A DNA stretch of 64,000 nt from Rhodocollybia butyracea (Eukaryota > Basidiomycota > Agaricomycetes > Agaricales > Omphalotaceae). Positions 24,700 to 33,887 of the stretch are shown here, piece after piece. Location: NCBI GenBank assembly GCA_015501585.1, contig JADNRY010000037.1:1-64000 (forward strand), read 5' to 3'. Position 1 is the first letter of the stretch. Every line of letters starts with the position of its first letter. The notes below the pieces were generated by a model that had not been told where the DNA came from, searched no databases, and saw only the letters and a list, made by a program, of their open reading frames with translations. A program made the translations under genes and the position numbers.

Positions 24700-24952
24700 T
24701 ATAACGCGCCCTATGGGCAAAGTCCTTAAGAACACCGGTGAACACGACAAATAGGATACTATTGTGTGTACAACGGTGTAAAAGACTAACTAGACTCTTA
24801 AGTAATCGTACAATACTTATAGTAATGGATTTATTATATAATTAATAATAAATAGAATGATAAGATAGACCGTTTGGTCTATCGGCGGCGTCTAGGATGA
24901 CTGTATCGCCGGATACGGTCAGTGGTGATTATGGAGAGGCGGAGGCGTTACA
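24700..24952 (-). repeat. 5' LTR of gag-only element copy 2
   Basis: This is the 253-bp partner of 21666-21918. Confidence 0.9.
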
Positions 24953-26418
24953 GAGCTTCCGTAGTTATGGACATCAACTCACTTCACCAGTCCATTCGGT
25001 CTTCCCTTTTGCTCGATCCTCAGTCAGTACAAGGTCTTGAGCTTGCAAAAGCTCCGACCGACTCCTGATGGAAACTAGGTTCTGATGGTCTATTACGATT
25101 AGACGATCGGATATTCGTTCCTGATCATTCCGATCTGCGACTTCAGGTTTTACGATACTTTCACGATCATCCTCTCTCTGGTCATTTCGGTCAAAATCGG
25201 ACCCTAGAGGCTACCCAACGCCAATACACTTGGCCCAAGATTCGGACCTTTGTTAGGGACTATGTCTCTTCTTGCACTGTATGCGGTCGAAACAAGTCTC
25301 GCCGACATCGGCCATACGGACTACTCAAACCTCTTCCTGTTCCAACTCAACCTTGGGATTCAATTTCTATGGATTTCATTGAACAACTTCCGGACTCTGA
25401 TGGCTATACCACTATCTTGGTTATTGTGGATTGCGCTTCGAAGCAAGCCATTTTTATTCCTACTTACAACACTATCACCTCTGAGCAACTTGCCGAGTTG
25501 TTCGTGTTGCATGTTTTCTCTAAGCACAGAGTTCCCTCGCACATTACATCGGACCGAGGTTCCGAATTCGTGTCTGCATTCTTCCGAGCTCTTGGAGAAG
25601 CTCTATGACACTCCACTATACTTCGGGTTATCATCCGGAGGCTGATGGACAGACGGAACGAGTCAATCAGACTCTGGAGCAATACATTCGGATCTACTGT
25701 TCCTATCAGCAGGACAATTGGGCTAAACTCTTGGCTATTGCTGAGTTCGCTTACAATAACACTCCGAATGCCTCGACCGGCATTTCTCCCTTCTTTGCTA
25801 ACAAGGGCTATCATCCCAACATCACCGTTTGTCCCGAGATCGACATTCGGTCCGATCTTGCACAAGATTTTGTGGTCAATCTAGATGAGCTTCATTCCTT
25901 CCTCCGAGATGAGATACTTAATGCACAAAAACGCTACAAGGAACAAGCCAATCGGAAACGCATTCCTCATCCTGAATTTCCGATTGGGTCCGAGGTTTTT
26001 GTTTTGGCAAAACACATCTACTCGGCCGACCAAGAAGTTCGCCGAAAAGTATCTTGGTCCTTTCAAGGTCCTTGAGTGCTCCGGCTCCCTTTCCTATAAG
26101 CTCCAACTTCCGGACTACCTTTGCTGAATCCATCCGGTGTTCCATGTATCACAACTTGAACCTTCGATTCCGAATCAGATTCAGCCACCTCCCCCACCAA
26201 TTGAAGTTGATGGTGAAGAAGAATACAATGTGGCGGAAATCCTCGACTCGAAGGTCAACCGAAGATACAAACGCTGTCCTCTACGATACTACATCTGATG
26301 GGCTGGTTACAAAGGAACCGATGGTGAGTTCGCTTGGATTGCGGCCGACAAGCTACATGCCGATGAACTAGTTCCAGCATTCCACCTTCGGTATCCGAGC
26401 AAACCTGGACCTACTTAG
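24953..26418 (+). pseudogene. pol: Chromovirus (Ty3/Gypsy) pol: integrase and chromodomain remnant
   Basis: In order: an H2C2 zinc-binding domain (RYFHDHPLSGHFG ... CTVCGRNKSRR, about 25150-25310); an integrase core with the catalytic triad recognisable in MDFIEQLP, TSDRGSEF and EADGQTERVNQTLEQY; a C-terminal GPY/F-like segment ([25 protein letters not shown]); and a chromodomain-like end ([19 protein letters not shown]) stopping at 26416-26418. A frameshift at about 25603, another at about 26040, and TGA codons near 25067, 26125 and 26297 show it is dead. Reverse transcriptase and RNase H are missing: the left end abuts LTR element copy 2. Confidence 0.9.
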
Positions 26419-26773
26419 TCCTTTGTACGTACTTATACTTTTTCATTTTTACATCACTTTTCCAAGCATCCAACAATGGACGTCGGAGGGGTTCAATTGC
26501 CGTGATAGCAAATTGAGCAATCACCCCTTCTCTTATCATTTTCTTTTCAAAGTCATTCCGACTTTTCCGATTCCAGCTTCGGCCGCATTTAAACTCACTT
26601 TAATCCTTACATTTCACTCAAGTTTAAAAAACAAAACTTTTTCTATATTATATACAATTACTTTTATACCCTTACGGGCCGACAGCTTTCTGTACAATAA
26701 AACAAAAAATCCAAAAAACTACAGTCCAAAAAATTATTACGAAGGCCCGAGGCTTCGGCCGACGGCTCTCTAC
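26419..26773. other. Chromovirus non-coding spacer
   Basis: This AT-rich spacer lies between the pol stop and the 3' end of the antisense gene. No feature is recognised. Confidence 0.5.
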
Positions 26774-27821
26774 CTACTCTTCCTCTCCCTCTCCATCTTC
26801 ATCACCTCCTTCCTCCGGATCCTTCTCTCCCGTTTCCTTCTCCTTCCCTTTTCCCTTCGACTTGGGCTTTGGCCTCGACGGGGTCCAAGTTGGCCTTCCC
26901 TCCTCCTGAAAGCCCCGGCGCGTACCAACTAAGAAATGTCGGAGGGCCGACAATTCCGCCGTCAGGCCTCCAACCTGCTCCTCCAACCTGCTCGAGAGCC
27001 AAGCGACCTCCGCTTGCAATCCTGCCACCTCCGCCAATAAACCCTCGCTCTCTTCCTCCACCTTCCTTCGGCTATCCTGGCCGACAAGCAAACACTTCAC
27101 CTTTGAAGTGTTGCACTCGGAGCAGGCCTCGGTCTTCCCGCCTTGCCGAGTACAACCCAACTCCTTCGCCTTGCACCGAACGCACTTCTTACCACTCTTC
27201 TTCGGCTTCTTCGGCTCTGGTTCGTTGTCGTCGCCATTGTCAGGGGATGGAGGATCATCCTCGGGACCTGAGTCGGGGACCTACAATGGGTTAGAAAAGA
27301 AAAAACTTTCAAGTCCCAAACGGACTCACCCTTGCGGCCGACTTTGGCGCCGCTCTCTTCCTCTTCAACCCACTTGGGGTACTCGGCCCTGCGACATTTT
27401 CCTTCTCCCCTTCCTGCTGGCGCCGCAAGGCAGCCGCCATCCTTTTCTCTCTCTCCTTGCTCACCTTTTCATTGGCCGACACTGCCTTGGACTTGGCAAT
27501 TTCATACACCCAGAGAGTCTCAGCCGTCCGCTTCTCCTTGGCCTTCCTCTCTCCCTCAGCCTTTTCGCTGGCTTCCCTCGCTGCCAGCTCGGCCGCTGCC
27601 CTCTCCGCCTCCCTTTGCTGCTCTTCGACAAATAAACGGAGCCGCTCGGCTTCCGCTGCTGCTGCTGCTGTGGCCTCCTCCTGTCGCTTTTTCTCCTTCT
27701 TCGCTGCCCGCTCGGCCGCCTTCCTCTCGAGTAAAGCCTTCACTTCCACTGCTGCTTCCTTGGCCTTCCTGAATTCCTCGTCGGAGTCATCGGATACGTG
27801 AGAGTTGGCGCGAGAAGTCAT
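26774..27821 (-). CDS. Antisense accessory gene of the chromovirus, Zn2Cys6-like and coiled-coil protein
   Basis: The gene lies between pol and the 3' LTR, opposite to pol. Exon 1 is 27821-27330 and exon 2 is 27280-26774, separated by a 49-bp GT-AG intron (27281-27329). Both exons join in frame to give about 332 residues. Residues 1-164 are Lys/Glu/Ala-rich and predicted coiled coil. Six cysteines around residues 197-227 follow the pattern C-x2-C-x6-C-x9-C-x2-C-x6-C (CVRCKAKELGC and CSECNTSKVKC), as in fungal binuclear zinc clusters. A second coiled coil follows (LLAEVAGLQAEVAWLSSRLE), then a Lys/Glu-rich tail ending GEGEEE. It is open throughout even though pol beside it is broken. DNA or RNA binding is an inference from the cysteine pattern. 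Confidence 0.7.
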
Positions 27822-28061
27822 GGTAATAGTAAAATGATGGGGGTACTTAGGGAAATTTTGGATTTTGGCACGACCTTATATACCCAGGCGCTTAGACTCT
27901 ATAGGATCACAGGAACAATAAGCGGAGATCTCGGTAACGTCTTAGAATCTTCTAGACTTTCTCACATCATGGTGACCCTGACTCTCGGCCGACACCCTAT
28001 CGGTCCGACGTCAGCTCTGGACTTAGAGGCTTTCAAAGGCTCAAGCCTAAGAGGGGGATAC
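27822..28061. other. Spacer and polypurine tract before chromovirus 3' LTR
   Basis: This is the promoter side of the antisense gene. It ends with AAGAGGGGGATAC just before the LTR, a plausible polypurine tract on the plus strand. Confidence 0.6.
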
Positions 28062-29226
28062 TGTTACGACCATGCCGCATCGGCATCCCTTGGATCATCG
28101 CCGGATCACCTCTACTATAATCCCAGCACCATTCCGATTCCATCCCGTCTATTTCCGTCATCTTATCTCTTTTCATTATCTTCCTATCTTATCTCTTATC
28201 TTTGTCCAATGACGTACCACCATCGGACCTTTCAGATTACTTTCTAATTGGTTCTTATTATCTTTCGATTATATTCCCTTTCCGATCTATTGAGTATTAT
28301 TGTCTTATGATTGTATTACTTACTTTGGTCTTCCATATATGTGTCAAGAAGTGAACCATTTATATAGTCTGGGAAGCATATCAGGTCAGACCTGATATTG
28401 TGGCCTTTTGGTCCAGTTGGAGCGCATGGTTGTCTTTCCAGAGTCATGTGACTTTACAGAATATCAGGTCTGCCCGGTCACCGGTTCAATCCTGCGAGAG
28501 GTCAAGCAGGCTCTTGCCCATGTGGCTGAGGGATCAGTGATGGTCCCGGGGCCAGCTATATAAATGGTTTATGTCATCAACCCAGTAGTATGGGTGCCAA
28601 TGAGGGCTTGATGGTTGGCTTTGGGGGTTGCATATCATATGGCTGGGCGGATTAAATGATAACTGAGTACATTTAATTGACTGACGGGTGTGTAGCTGCA
28701 TGTCAAGCATCTCGAGGGCTCGATGCACTGAAGGGGGATGTACTGTCAAGAAGTGAACCATTTATATAGTCTGGGAAGCATATCAGGTCAGACCTGATAT
28801 TGTGGCCTTTTGGTCCAGTTGGAGCGCATGGTTGTCTTTCCAGAGTCATGTGACTTTACAATATGTTTCCGACTATTGTCTTCTACCGATCCGGAAGCCC
28901 CGGACTCTTAGTATATAAGTAGTACAACCTTGTACAGTAGTCCGGCAGTTTAAATATCAACTTGGATAAACCAGACCTTCTGTCCGACTAAGTTCTGCCC
29001 TAGTCTATCTTTCTTCCATCTTACTTGTCAGCCATTACATCGGCCAAATCTATCTTTGTCTCCTGAACTTCATCTCGGGACTATTCAGCATGACGAGGGT
29101 CTAGCTAATAGCTATACCACACGTCCCACTTCTTCTTTGATCTCCAATATTGGTCTGAGACCTACTTCGTCAATACATACCTTTCGGATACCGATTGGAT
29201 CCCTTCAGTCTTGCACGATCTTAACA
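28062..29226 (+). repeat. Chromovirus 3' LTR (about 641 bp plus a 524-bp insertion)
   Basis: It begins TGTTACGACC immediately after the purine tract and ends GATCTTAACA, giving TGTTA/TAACA termini. It contains TATATAAG-type promoter sequence near 28912. A TRIM element and its target duplication (28342-28865) interrupt it; without them the LTR is about 641 bp. The 5' LTR lies outside this window or is lost. Confidence 0.78.
28342..28860 (+). mobile_element. TRIM (terminal-repeat retrotransposon in miniature), 519 bp
   Basis: Two 117-bp direct terminal repeats (28342-28458 and 28744-28860), apparently identical, begin TGTCAAGAAG and end GACTTTACA. They flank 285 bp of non-coding interior ending in a purine tract (GAAGGGGGATG). 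A 5-bp target duplication ATATG lies at 28337-28341 and 28861-28865. Each repeat contains the palindrome TATCAGGTCAGACCTGATA. Near-identity of the repeats implies recent insertion, later than the host LTR. It has no coding capacity. Confidence 0.93.
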
Positions 29227-29595
29227 ATTAGGTAGTGAAAACAGCTTTGACCTCATCCACTGCAAAAGATTTGTCATTTTTCAAATAAGTAATGAAATCA
29301 GCTTTGACCTCATCTGCTGCAAATTTGTCAGTTCTCAATTAGGCAATGGAAACAGCTTTGGCCTCATCCACTGCAAAAGTTTTGAAATTGCCTAATTAAG
29401 AAATAAAAGTCTATTGAAAAAAATTGCCTAATATAGTAATTTATAAAATTTTCCAAATGTATCCAACTCTATTAAAAAAACATAAAACCGGTTAAGGTGT
29501 TTGAAAATTGCCTTATTTGGTAATAAAAACAGCTTTGACCTCATCCACCGCAAAAATTGAAAAAATTTCTAATTTAGTAATTTTTAAATTGGCCT
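29227..29595. repeat. Imperfect tandem repeat, AACAGCTTTGACCTCATC unit
   Basis: A phrase of about 35 bp containing CAGCTTTGACCTCATC appears four times (near 29236, 29295, 29350 and 29528). The first three are about 55-58 bp apart and are separated by AT-rich filler. No gene is present. Confidence 0.75.
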
Positions 29596-29902
29596 GGGTC
29601 ATGACCTAGGCTAGGTAGGTCATGACCTAGGTCAGGTAGGTCATGACCTAGGTCAGGTAGGTCATGACCTAGTTCACCCAGGTCATGACCTAGGTCAGGT
29701 AGGTCATGACCTAGGTTAGGTGTTATGACCCGATTCTACACTATAGGCATATACACACTCTTTTTTCATTTATTAACAACCACCACCATGACTATCATTA
29801 ATATTTTACTACCTAACACTATCACATACATTCATTACTTATCTTCTCAACACAACTTGGGATACATTACCATGGAAGCTGCAAAGACCCTTCCACACAG
29901 TA

Positions 29903-30093
29903 TTGACTCATTATTAGTCAACTCCGGTTCCACTAAATGACTCAATATCAGTCATCCATGACTCTACTGAATGACTCAACATCAGTCATCCGCAGTTCCA
30001 CTTAAATGACTCACTAACAGTCATTGCACACCATTCCACAGTCATGCTGACTGATCCACAGCATTTCCGCAGTTATGACTCAAATCTAGTCAT
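29903..30093 (+). repeat. Five short hairpins, ATGACT-N7-AGTCAT
   Basis: Units lie at 29903-29921, 29937-29955, 29971-29989, 30006-30024 and 30075-30093. Each has 6-bp arms around exactly 7 nt. Loops vary (CATTATT, CAATATC, CAACATC, CACTAAC, CAAATCT). The first unit has TTGACT/AGTCAA, a paired change on both arms. A further hairpin CAGTCATGCTGACTG lies at 30039-30053. Confidence 0.88.
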
Positions 30094-30235
30094 TCCGCAG
30101 CATTTCCTAACTAGTACATATTAAACAGTATAGAAGGAAGCCAGATTTACCAATGTACAGTAGATGTATTATTTTCTTAAATCCAAACCCCCACTTGTTT
30201 GCTGTTATCACTTGTGTGAATCACCAGACTAACTC

Positions 30236-30593
30236 ATTGTATCTTGTTGAGCTATCTCCAAGCTACAATACACATTTATACATCTTGTTGAGCTAACTCC
30301 AAGTTGTATCCACTAATATTCACCTGTTGAGCTATCTCCTAGTGAATACTTCTTTAATTGCCACTTGTTGAGCTATCTCCGAGTTGCAACTTCCTATTAC
30401 TTGTTGAGCTATCTCCGAGTATTAGACATCACACTCACTATTACTTGTTGAGCTATCTCCGAGTACTAGACACCACACTCACTACTACTTGTTGAGCCAT
30501 CTCCGAGTATTAGTTCTGATTCATATTACTGCTTGTTGAGCCATCTCCGAGGGTAATCTTATTATTATTTGTCGAGCTATCTCCAAATAATAA
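30236..30593 (+). repeat. Array of nine hairpins with constant loop and varying stems
   Basis: Units are at 30236-30269, 30278-30309, 30317-30348, 30358-30389, 30394-30425, 30438-30469, 30482-30513, 30525-30557 and 30562-30593. Each has the core TTGAGCTATCTC (small variations) between arms that differ from unit to unit yet pair with each other: ATTGTA/TACAAT, ATACA/TGTAT, TATTCAC/GTGAATA, TTGCCACT/AGTTGCAA, CTATTACT/AGTATTAG, and TTATTATTTG/CAAATAATAA in the last. Units 1-3 and 9 pair best; units 4-7 have about one mismatch. Confidence 0.9.
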
Positions 30594-31260
30594 CTTCTGT
30601 GAGTTTCATATTACAAACTAGTTACTAACTTTACTTGAGCCTAGTTGTTTGAGTATATATTTTTTGCCTAGCGGTTTCAACAAACGGAAAGGCTTGCTCT
30701 ATAATCTCATTAATTTCTCTTATCATTTTTACTGCCGAGTTACGTACTGTGAAGGTTTGGACGAGACTATTGATTGAGTCATAACATTAGGTAGGTCATG
30801 ACCTAGTTCACCCAGGTCATGGCCTAGACCAGGTAGGTCATGACCTAAAAAGTAGGTCATGACCTGAATCAGCTAGGTCAGGTAAGTCCCATGCTTTCCT
30901 GACCACCCAGAACAGGGCACTGTGACTTAGCTTAATCTTGTCATAATCTACAGATATGTAAAAAATCCCAATATGTTTCTAAAAATTTCAAGTCCTTATT
31001 CTATGATATTTCATTCTTGTTTATATTCTCTATCTCACCATCCTCCACTCTCACCCTACACCTCTTAGACTATATCTCCCCCTCCTAGACCATACCCTCC
31101 TCCTCCTAGACCATACCCTCCCTCACCTAGACCATGCCCTGCCCCACCTAGGCCATATCCTATCTCACCCCAGGCCATGACCTACCAACCCCAGGAAAAG
31201 ACCAACCTGACCTAGGTCATGACCAATTTTTTAGGTCATGACCTAGCTGCCCAGGTTTTG

Positions 31261-31460
31261 CCTAGGTTTTTGGGTCTTTTTAGTAAGGTCAATGTAACAA
31301 AAGTGTAGACTAATAAGACCAAATATGTGGTTGCCTGAAGTGGTCTCTAGTAACTACTAGTACTAGGCATGTAATGTCCAATATAACCAGATTCTTACTG
31401 GAGACCTGGATATACAGTTGACATGACTGCCCTTGTACATTAAATAAGACTGTCCTGATA
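31261..31460. other. Non-coding, no feature recognised
   Basis: Unique AT-balanced sequence between the palindrome field and the CAGT hairpin array. Confidence 0.4.
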
Positions 31461-31604
31461 CAGTTAAGGTTACTGCCTAGGACAGTCAATGTTACTGCCT
31501 GGGACAGTTAAGACTACTGTCTGGACAGTAAGGATTACTGTCAAAAGACAGTTCTCAAGAATGCAGTCAGGAATCCTAACTGTCTTCTCCAGTAATGTTT
31601 ACTG
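31461..31604 (+). repeat. Five CAGT-N7-ACTG inverted repeats
   Basis: Units lie at 31461-31475, 31483-31497, 31505-31519, 31526-31540 and 31590-31604, each CAGT, seven bases, ACTG. Related ACTGTC/GACAGT palindromes lie between and after them (for example 31601-31615). The 7-nt spacing equals that of the hairpins in the solo LTR. Confidence 0.75.
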
Positions 31605-32287
31605 TCCTAGACAGTAAGATTGCCTGTACTATCTAATGTGTTGTACAGTCATATTTAATGTCTTTTGGGTCGCTATATTACTGTCTTTCCTTCCCACAGT
31701 GCACACAAGGACATGACTTTACATCAGGCCAAGTCAACAACTACCAACATCCATTGTGCGACATTTTACAGTCCAATCATTCATTAACAGGCAGTTTTCC
31801 AAGGTTTTGCTTTTGTCATCAGGTTCTCCAGTCCCGCTTTTACAATTGGCTGCTTGAAAGCGGAAGAGGTTGTACAAGGCTTGGCGTTGATCCTGACAAT
31901 CAATGCTTTGAACCAAGAGTCTGCACAAACATGATTGAAGCTGATATTTGAGATATATATCTAATTCTGGACACCCTTGTCCTCAAGGCTGGCAACAAGC
32001 TAACATGCATTCTTCCCAAAGTACAAGGGATAGATATTGTATAAATACTTGTTTTGTTTATGGTGGAGTAGTCAGGACTGGTCAAAAGGATCTCTAACTT
32101 TTGCCACAAGCTAAACCTGTTGCATCTCGCATTGAACAGCCAGGCCAGGCTACTTATAAAAATGCTCATGGTCTCACTGCTCAGGTCAACTGGACCTCTG
32201 TGAGAAGCCAAGTGACTTGTAGATGCTAAGATGACCCAATGATGGGAACAAGAAATTAGAAACATTTTTGAAGCGCTGAAACAATAT
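31605..32287. other. Non-coding, no gene recognised
   Basis: Open frames of about 100 codons occur on both strands (31658-31951 plus; 31900-32265 minus), but neither resembles a known family nor has a clear start context. I leave it unannotated. Confidence 0.4.
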
Positions 32288-32289
32288 TA

Positions 32290-32691
32290 GGTACAGTCAG
32301 TTCTCAGAATCACATTGGATTCACCAAGTGATTCTGTCAAGCGATTCTGAAGGTGAATCACAACCTGAATCGCCGAAAAGTGAATCACCTCCAGGAGGCT
32401 CTTCACCTCACACTGAATCGCTGTGATGGTTTCAGTCTTGTACAGCCACCAAATTCTCAGATAATTGAATGAGATACAACTAACTGCTTGCATGTCAATA
32501 ACTTGCCAATGACTGCTGATAGCAATGAAGAGCAAAGGAAAAAGATGAATCGCTAAGTGAATCGCAATCATGAATCCCACTTTGCTTGTGGTTGGTCAGA
32601 GTTGAATCGCATTTCAGAGGCAATTCTGGTCCTCTGAATTGCTGCTGTATCACTTGGTGAATCCAATGTGATTCTGAGAACTGACCGTACC
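32290..32691. mobile_element. TA-flanked MITE, 402 bp
   Basis: Terminal inverted repeats of about 34 bp begin GGTACAGTCAGTTCTCAGAA at the left; the right complement begins GGTACGGTCAGTTCTCAGAA, with one mismatch over the repeat. Both ends are flanked by TA (32288-32289 and 32692-32693). The interior is filled with GAATCGC and GTGAATC motifs on both strands. It is non-coding. Confidence 0.85.
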
Positions 32692-33000
32692 TAATCAAGC
32701 ATCACAAAACTTGAAGTAATTGGTGTACAATTATTTGTGTGATGTTCATTGGATGTTTGTGAACAAGTTATGAGTCCTGAATGTAATGAAGGCTCATCCT
32801 TATGGCCAGTTTTGCATGGGAATTCTGTCCCAATTGGGGTTGATCTTGCCCAAATTTGGGAGAATCATTTTACTATATTTGGAAATGTCAAAGTGTTTGA
32901 CATGTGACTTTCTGATGCTGTTCAGTGCTTGTCTTCAGCTCTATCCAACTATCACATGTGATGCTCTGGTCCAGTATATGCCTCTGGCTAGTCTGGCTTA
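32692..33000. repeat. Diverged relative of the hAT element interior
   Basis: About 32760-32920 aligns with 5560-5720 (for example AAGTTATGAGTCCTGAATG versus AAGTTACGAGTCCTGAATG, then TGTAATGAAGGCTC). The phrase ATGCTCTGGTCCAG (near 32959) matches one near 6352. The termini of the hAT element are not present, so this is an old internally deleted copy. Confidence 0.65.
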
Positions 33001-33887
33001 GCTTCAAAGTTCTCGCTGTTCATGTCTCTCAGTCCCACTCTCAATTGAACACTGCAACATTATCCTTAGATGGGAAAACAGCCAAATAAGTGAATTTTTT
33101 CATTCCTTCCCGTTTGCCTGCATTTTGAGAGCCTAGATAGAGACAACAACTTGGATGAATTCAGTGGCAATGATTAATAAACAGTCGGAAATTGAAACTA
33201 GTGTGGCATTGGAAATAGGGACATGAAGAAACAAAAGGTGCCCATGATACATCATATGTTTGCTCAGCTTTTCCTCTTACTCTATTGCTCCAACCACCAC
33301 AGCTCTAGCTTTGTTTCCGGCCTCACATTGCATCTTGGACCTGTACATGAGATGGATGTTTTCAAATGTCCATGGGCAGCAAGTTCTACTACCACTGAAC
33401 CAGCCAGCATTTGCTCCATTCCAAACGCCAGAAGCCCTTCCTTGCCTGGCCCTTTCAGCAACGTAACTTCAAAAGCAGGAGATACAAACAGAGATACAGA
33501 ACAATAGCTGTGTTCTCAGCAAGTAAGTATATTGACTTGGGCTTCTATTTGTTGCTCACAAATCTCTGTTTGCAGCACCTATTGTGAGCAAAGATATTAC
33601 CACTGTGACAGTTCTGGCCATTCTATCTGTAAAAACATTGTTGATACCAGATTGCTCTTCTCACTTACCTCATTATCAATGTCAACACCTTTAAACCATT
33701 ACCCAATATCCTAGTTGAGCAGAGACACAGCTTCACTTCCCAGACGTGTGCTTGAGAGGCTTAGAGGTCAGCCCGGAATTTCAGAACTCATCAAGGACAA
33801 AACAGCGGAAATTCTAGCCAGTTACAAGTCAATCTTTCCTGTGCCATAAGGAAGTTGAATGAGAAATTATCTGGGAAAACTTGGCCT
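33001..33887. other. Non-coding or unrecognised
   Basis: Several short frames occur but none is recognisable. A frame around 33725-33850 reads SLPRRVLERLRGQPGISEL and is open for about 40 codons, without a start or neighbours to support it. Confidence 0.35.

Larger units (their letters stand above)
21666..24952 (-). mobile_element. Gag-only LTR retrotransposon, copy 2
   Basis: LTRs of 253 bp at 21666-21918 and 24700-24952 flank a gag gene on the minus strand with no pol. It has the same interior as copy 1, without the three nested insertions. There is a small deletion near 22918 relative to copy 1. The flanks do not form a target duplication (AGGTC versus GAGCT). The left neighbour is KDZ sequence and the right neighbour chromovirus pol, so the outer junctions are probably recombinant rather than a simple insertion. 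Confidence 0.9.
29721..30786 (+). mobile_element. Solo LTR, 1066 bp
   Basis: It starts TGTTATGACC and ends GAGTCATAACA, so termini are TGTTATGAC / GTCATAACA. A 5-bp target duplication TTAGG (29716-29720 and 30787-30791) flanks it. There is no internal retroelement sequence, so it is a solo LTR left by recombination or an unrecognised LTR-like element. The interior is non-coding and dominated by two arrays of hairpins (29903-30093 and 30236-30593). Confidence 0.85.
29596..31260. repeat. Field of AGGTCATGACCT palindromes
   Basis: About a dozen exact or near-exact copies of the 12-bp palindrome AGGTCATGACCT lie at 29596-29715, 30790-30875 and 31205-31250. Many are linked by CTAGGTCAGGT. The array is split by the solo LTR at 29721-30786, whose target duplication comes from the repeat itself. 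A pyrimidine-rich section at 31020-31200 repeats CCTAGACCATACCCTCC-like phrases. Confidence 0.8.

Noticed and set aside
29721..30786. CRISPR-like array (regular repeats with variable spacers)
   Set aside because: This is a eukaryotic LTR; the conserved part is the loop and the variable parts pair with each other, unlike CRISPR repeats and spacers.
29596..31260. AGGTCATGACCT equals a palindromic nuclear-receptor response element
   Set aside because: Fungi lack nuclear receptors of that type; the match is coincidental and the motif behaves as a repeat.
31658..32265. Protein-coding gene on either strand
   Set aside because: Overlapping frames of similar length on both strands and no recognisable motif.
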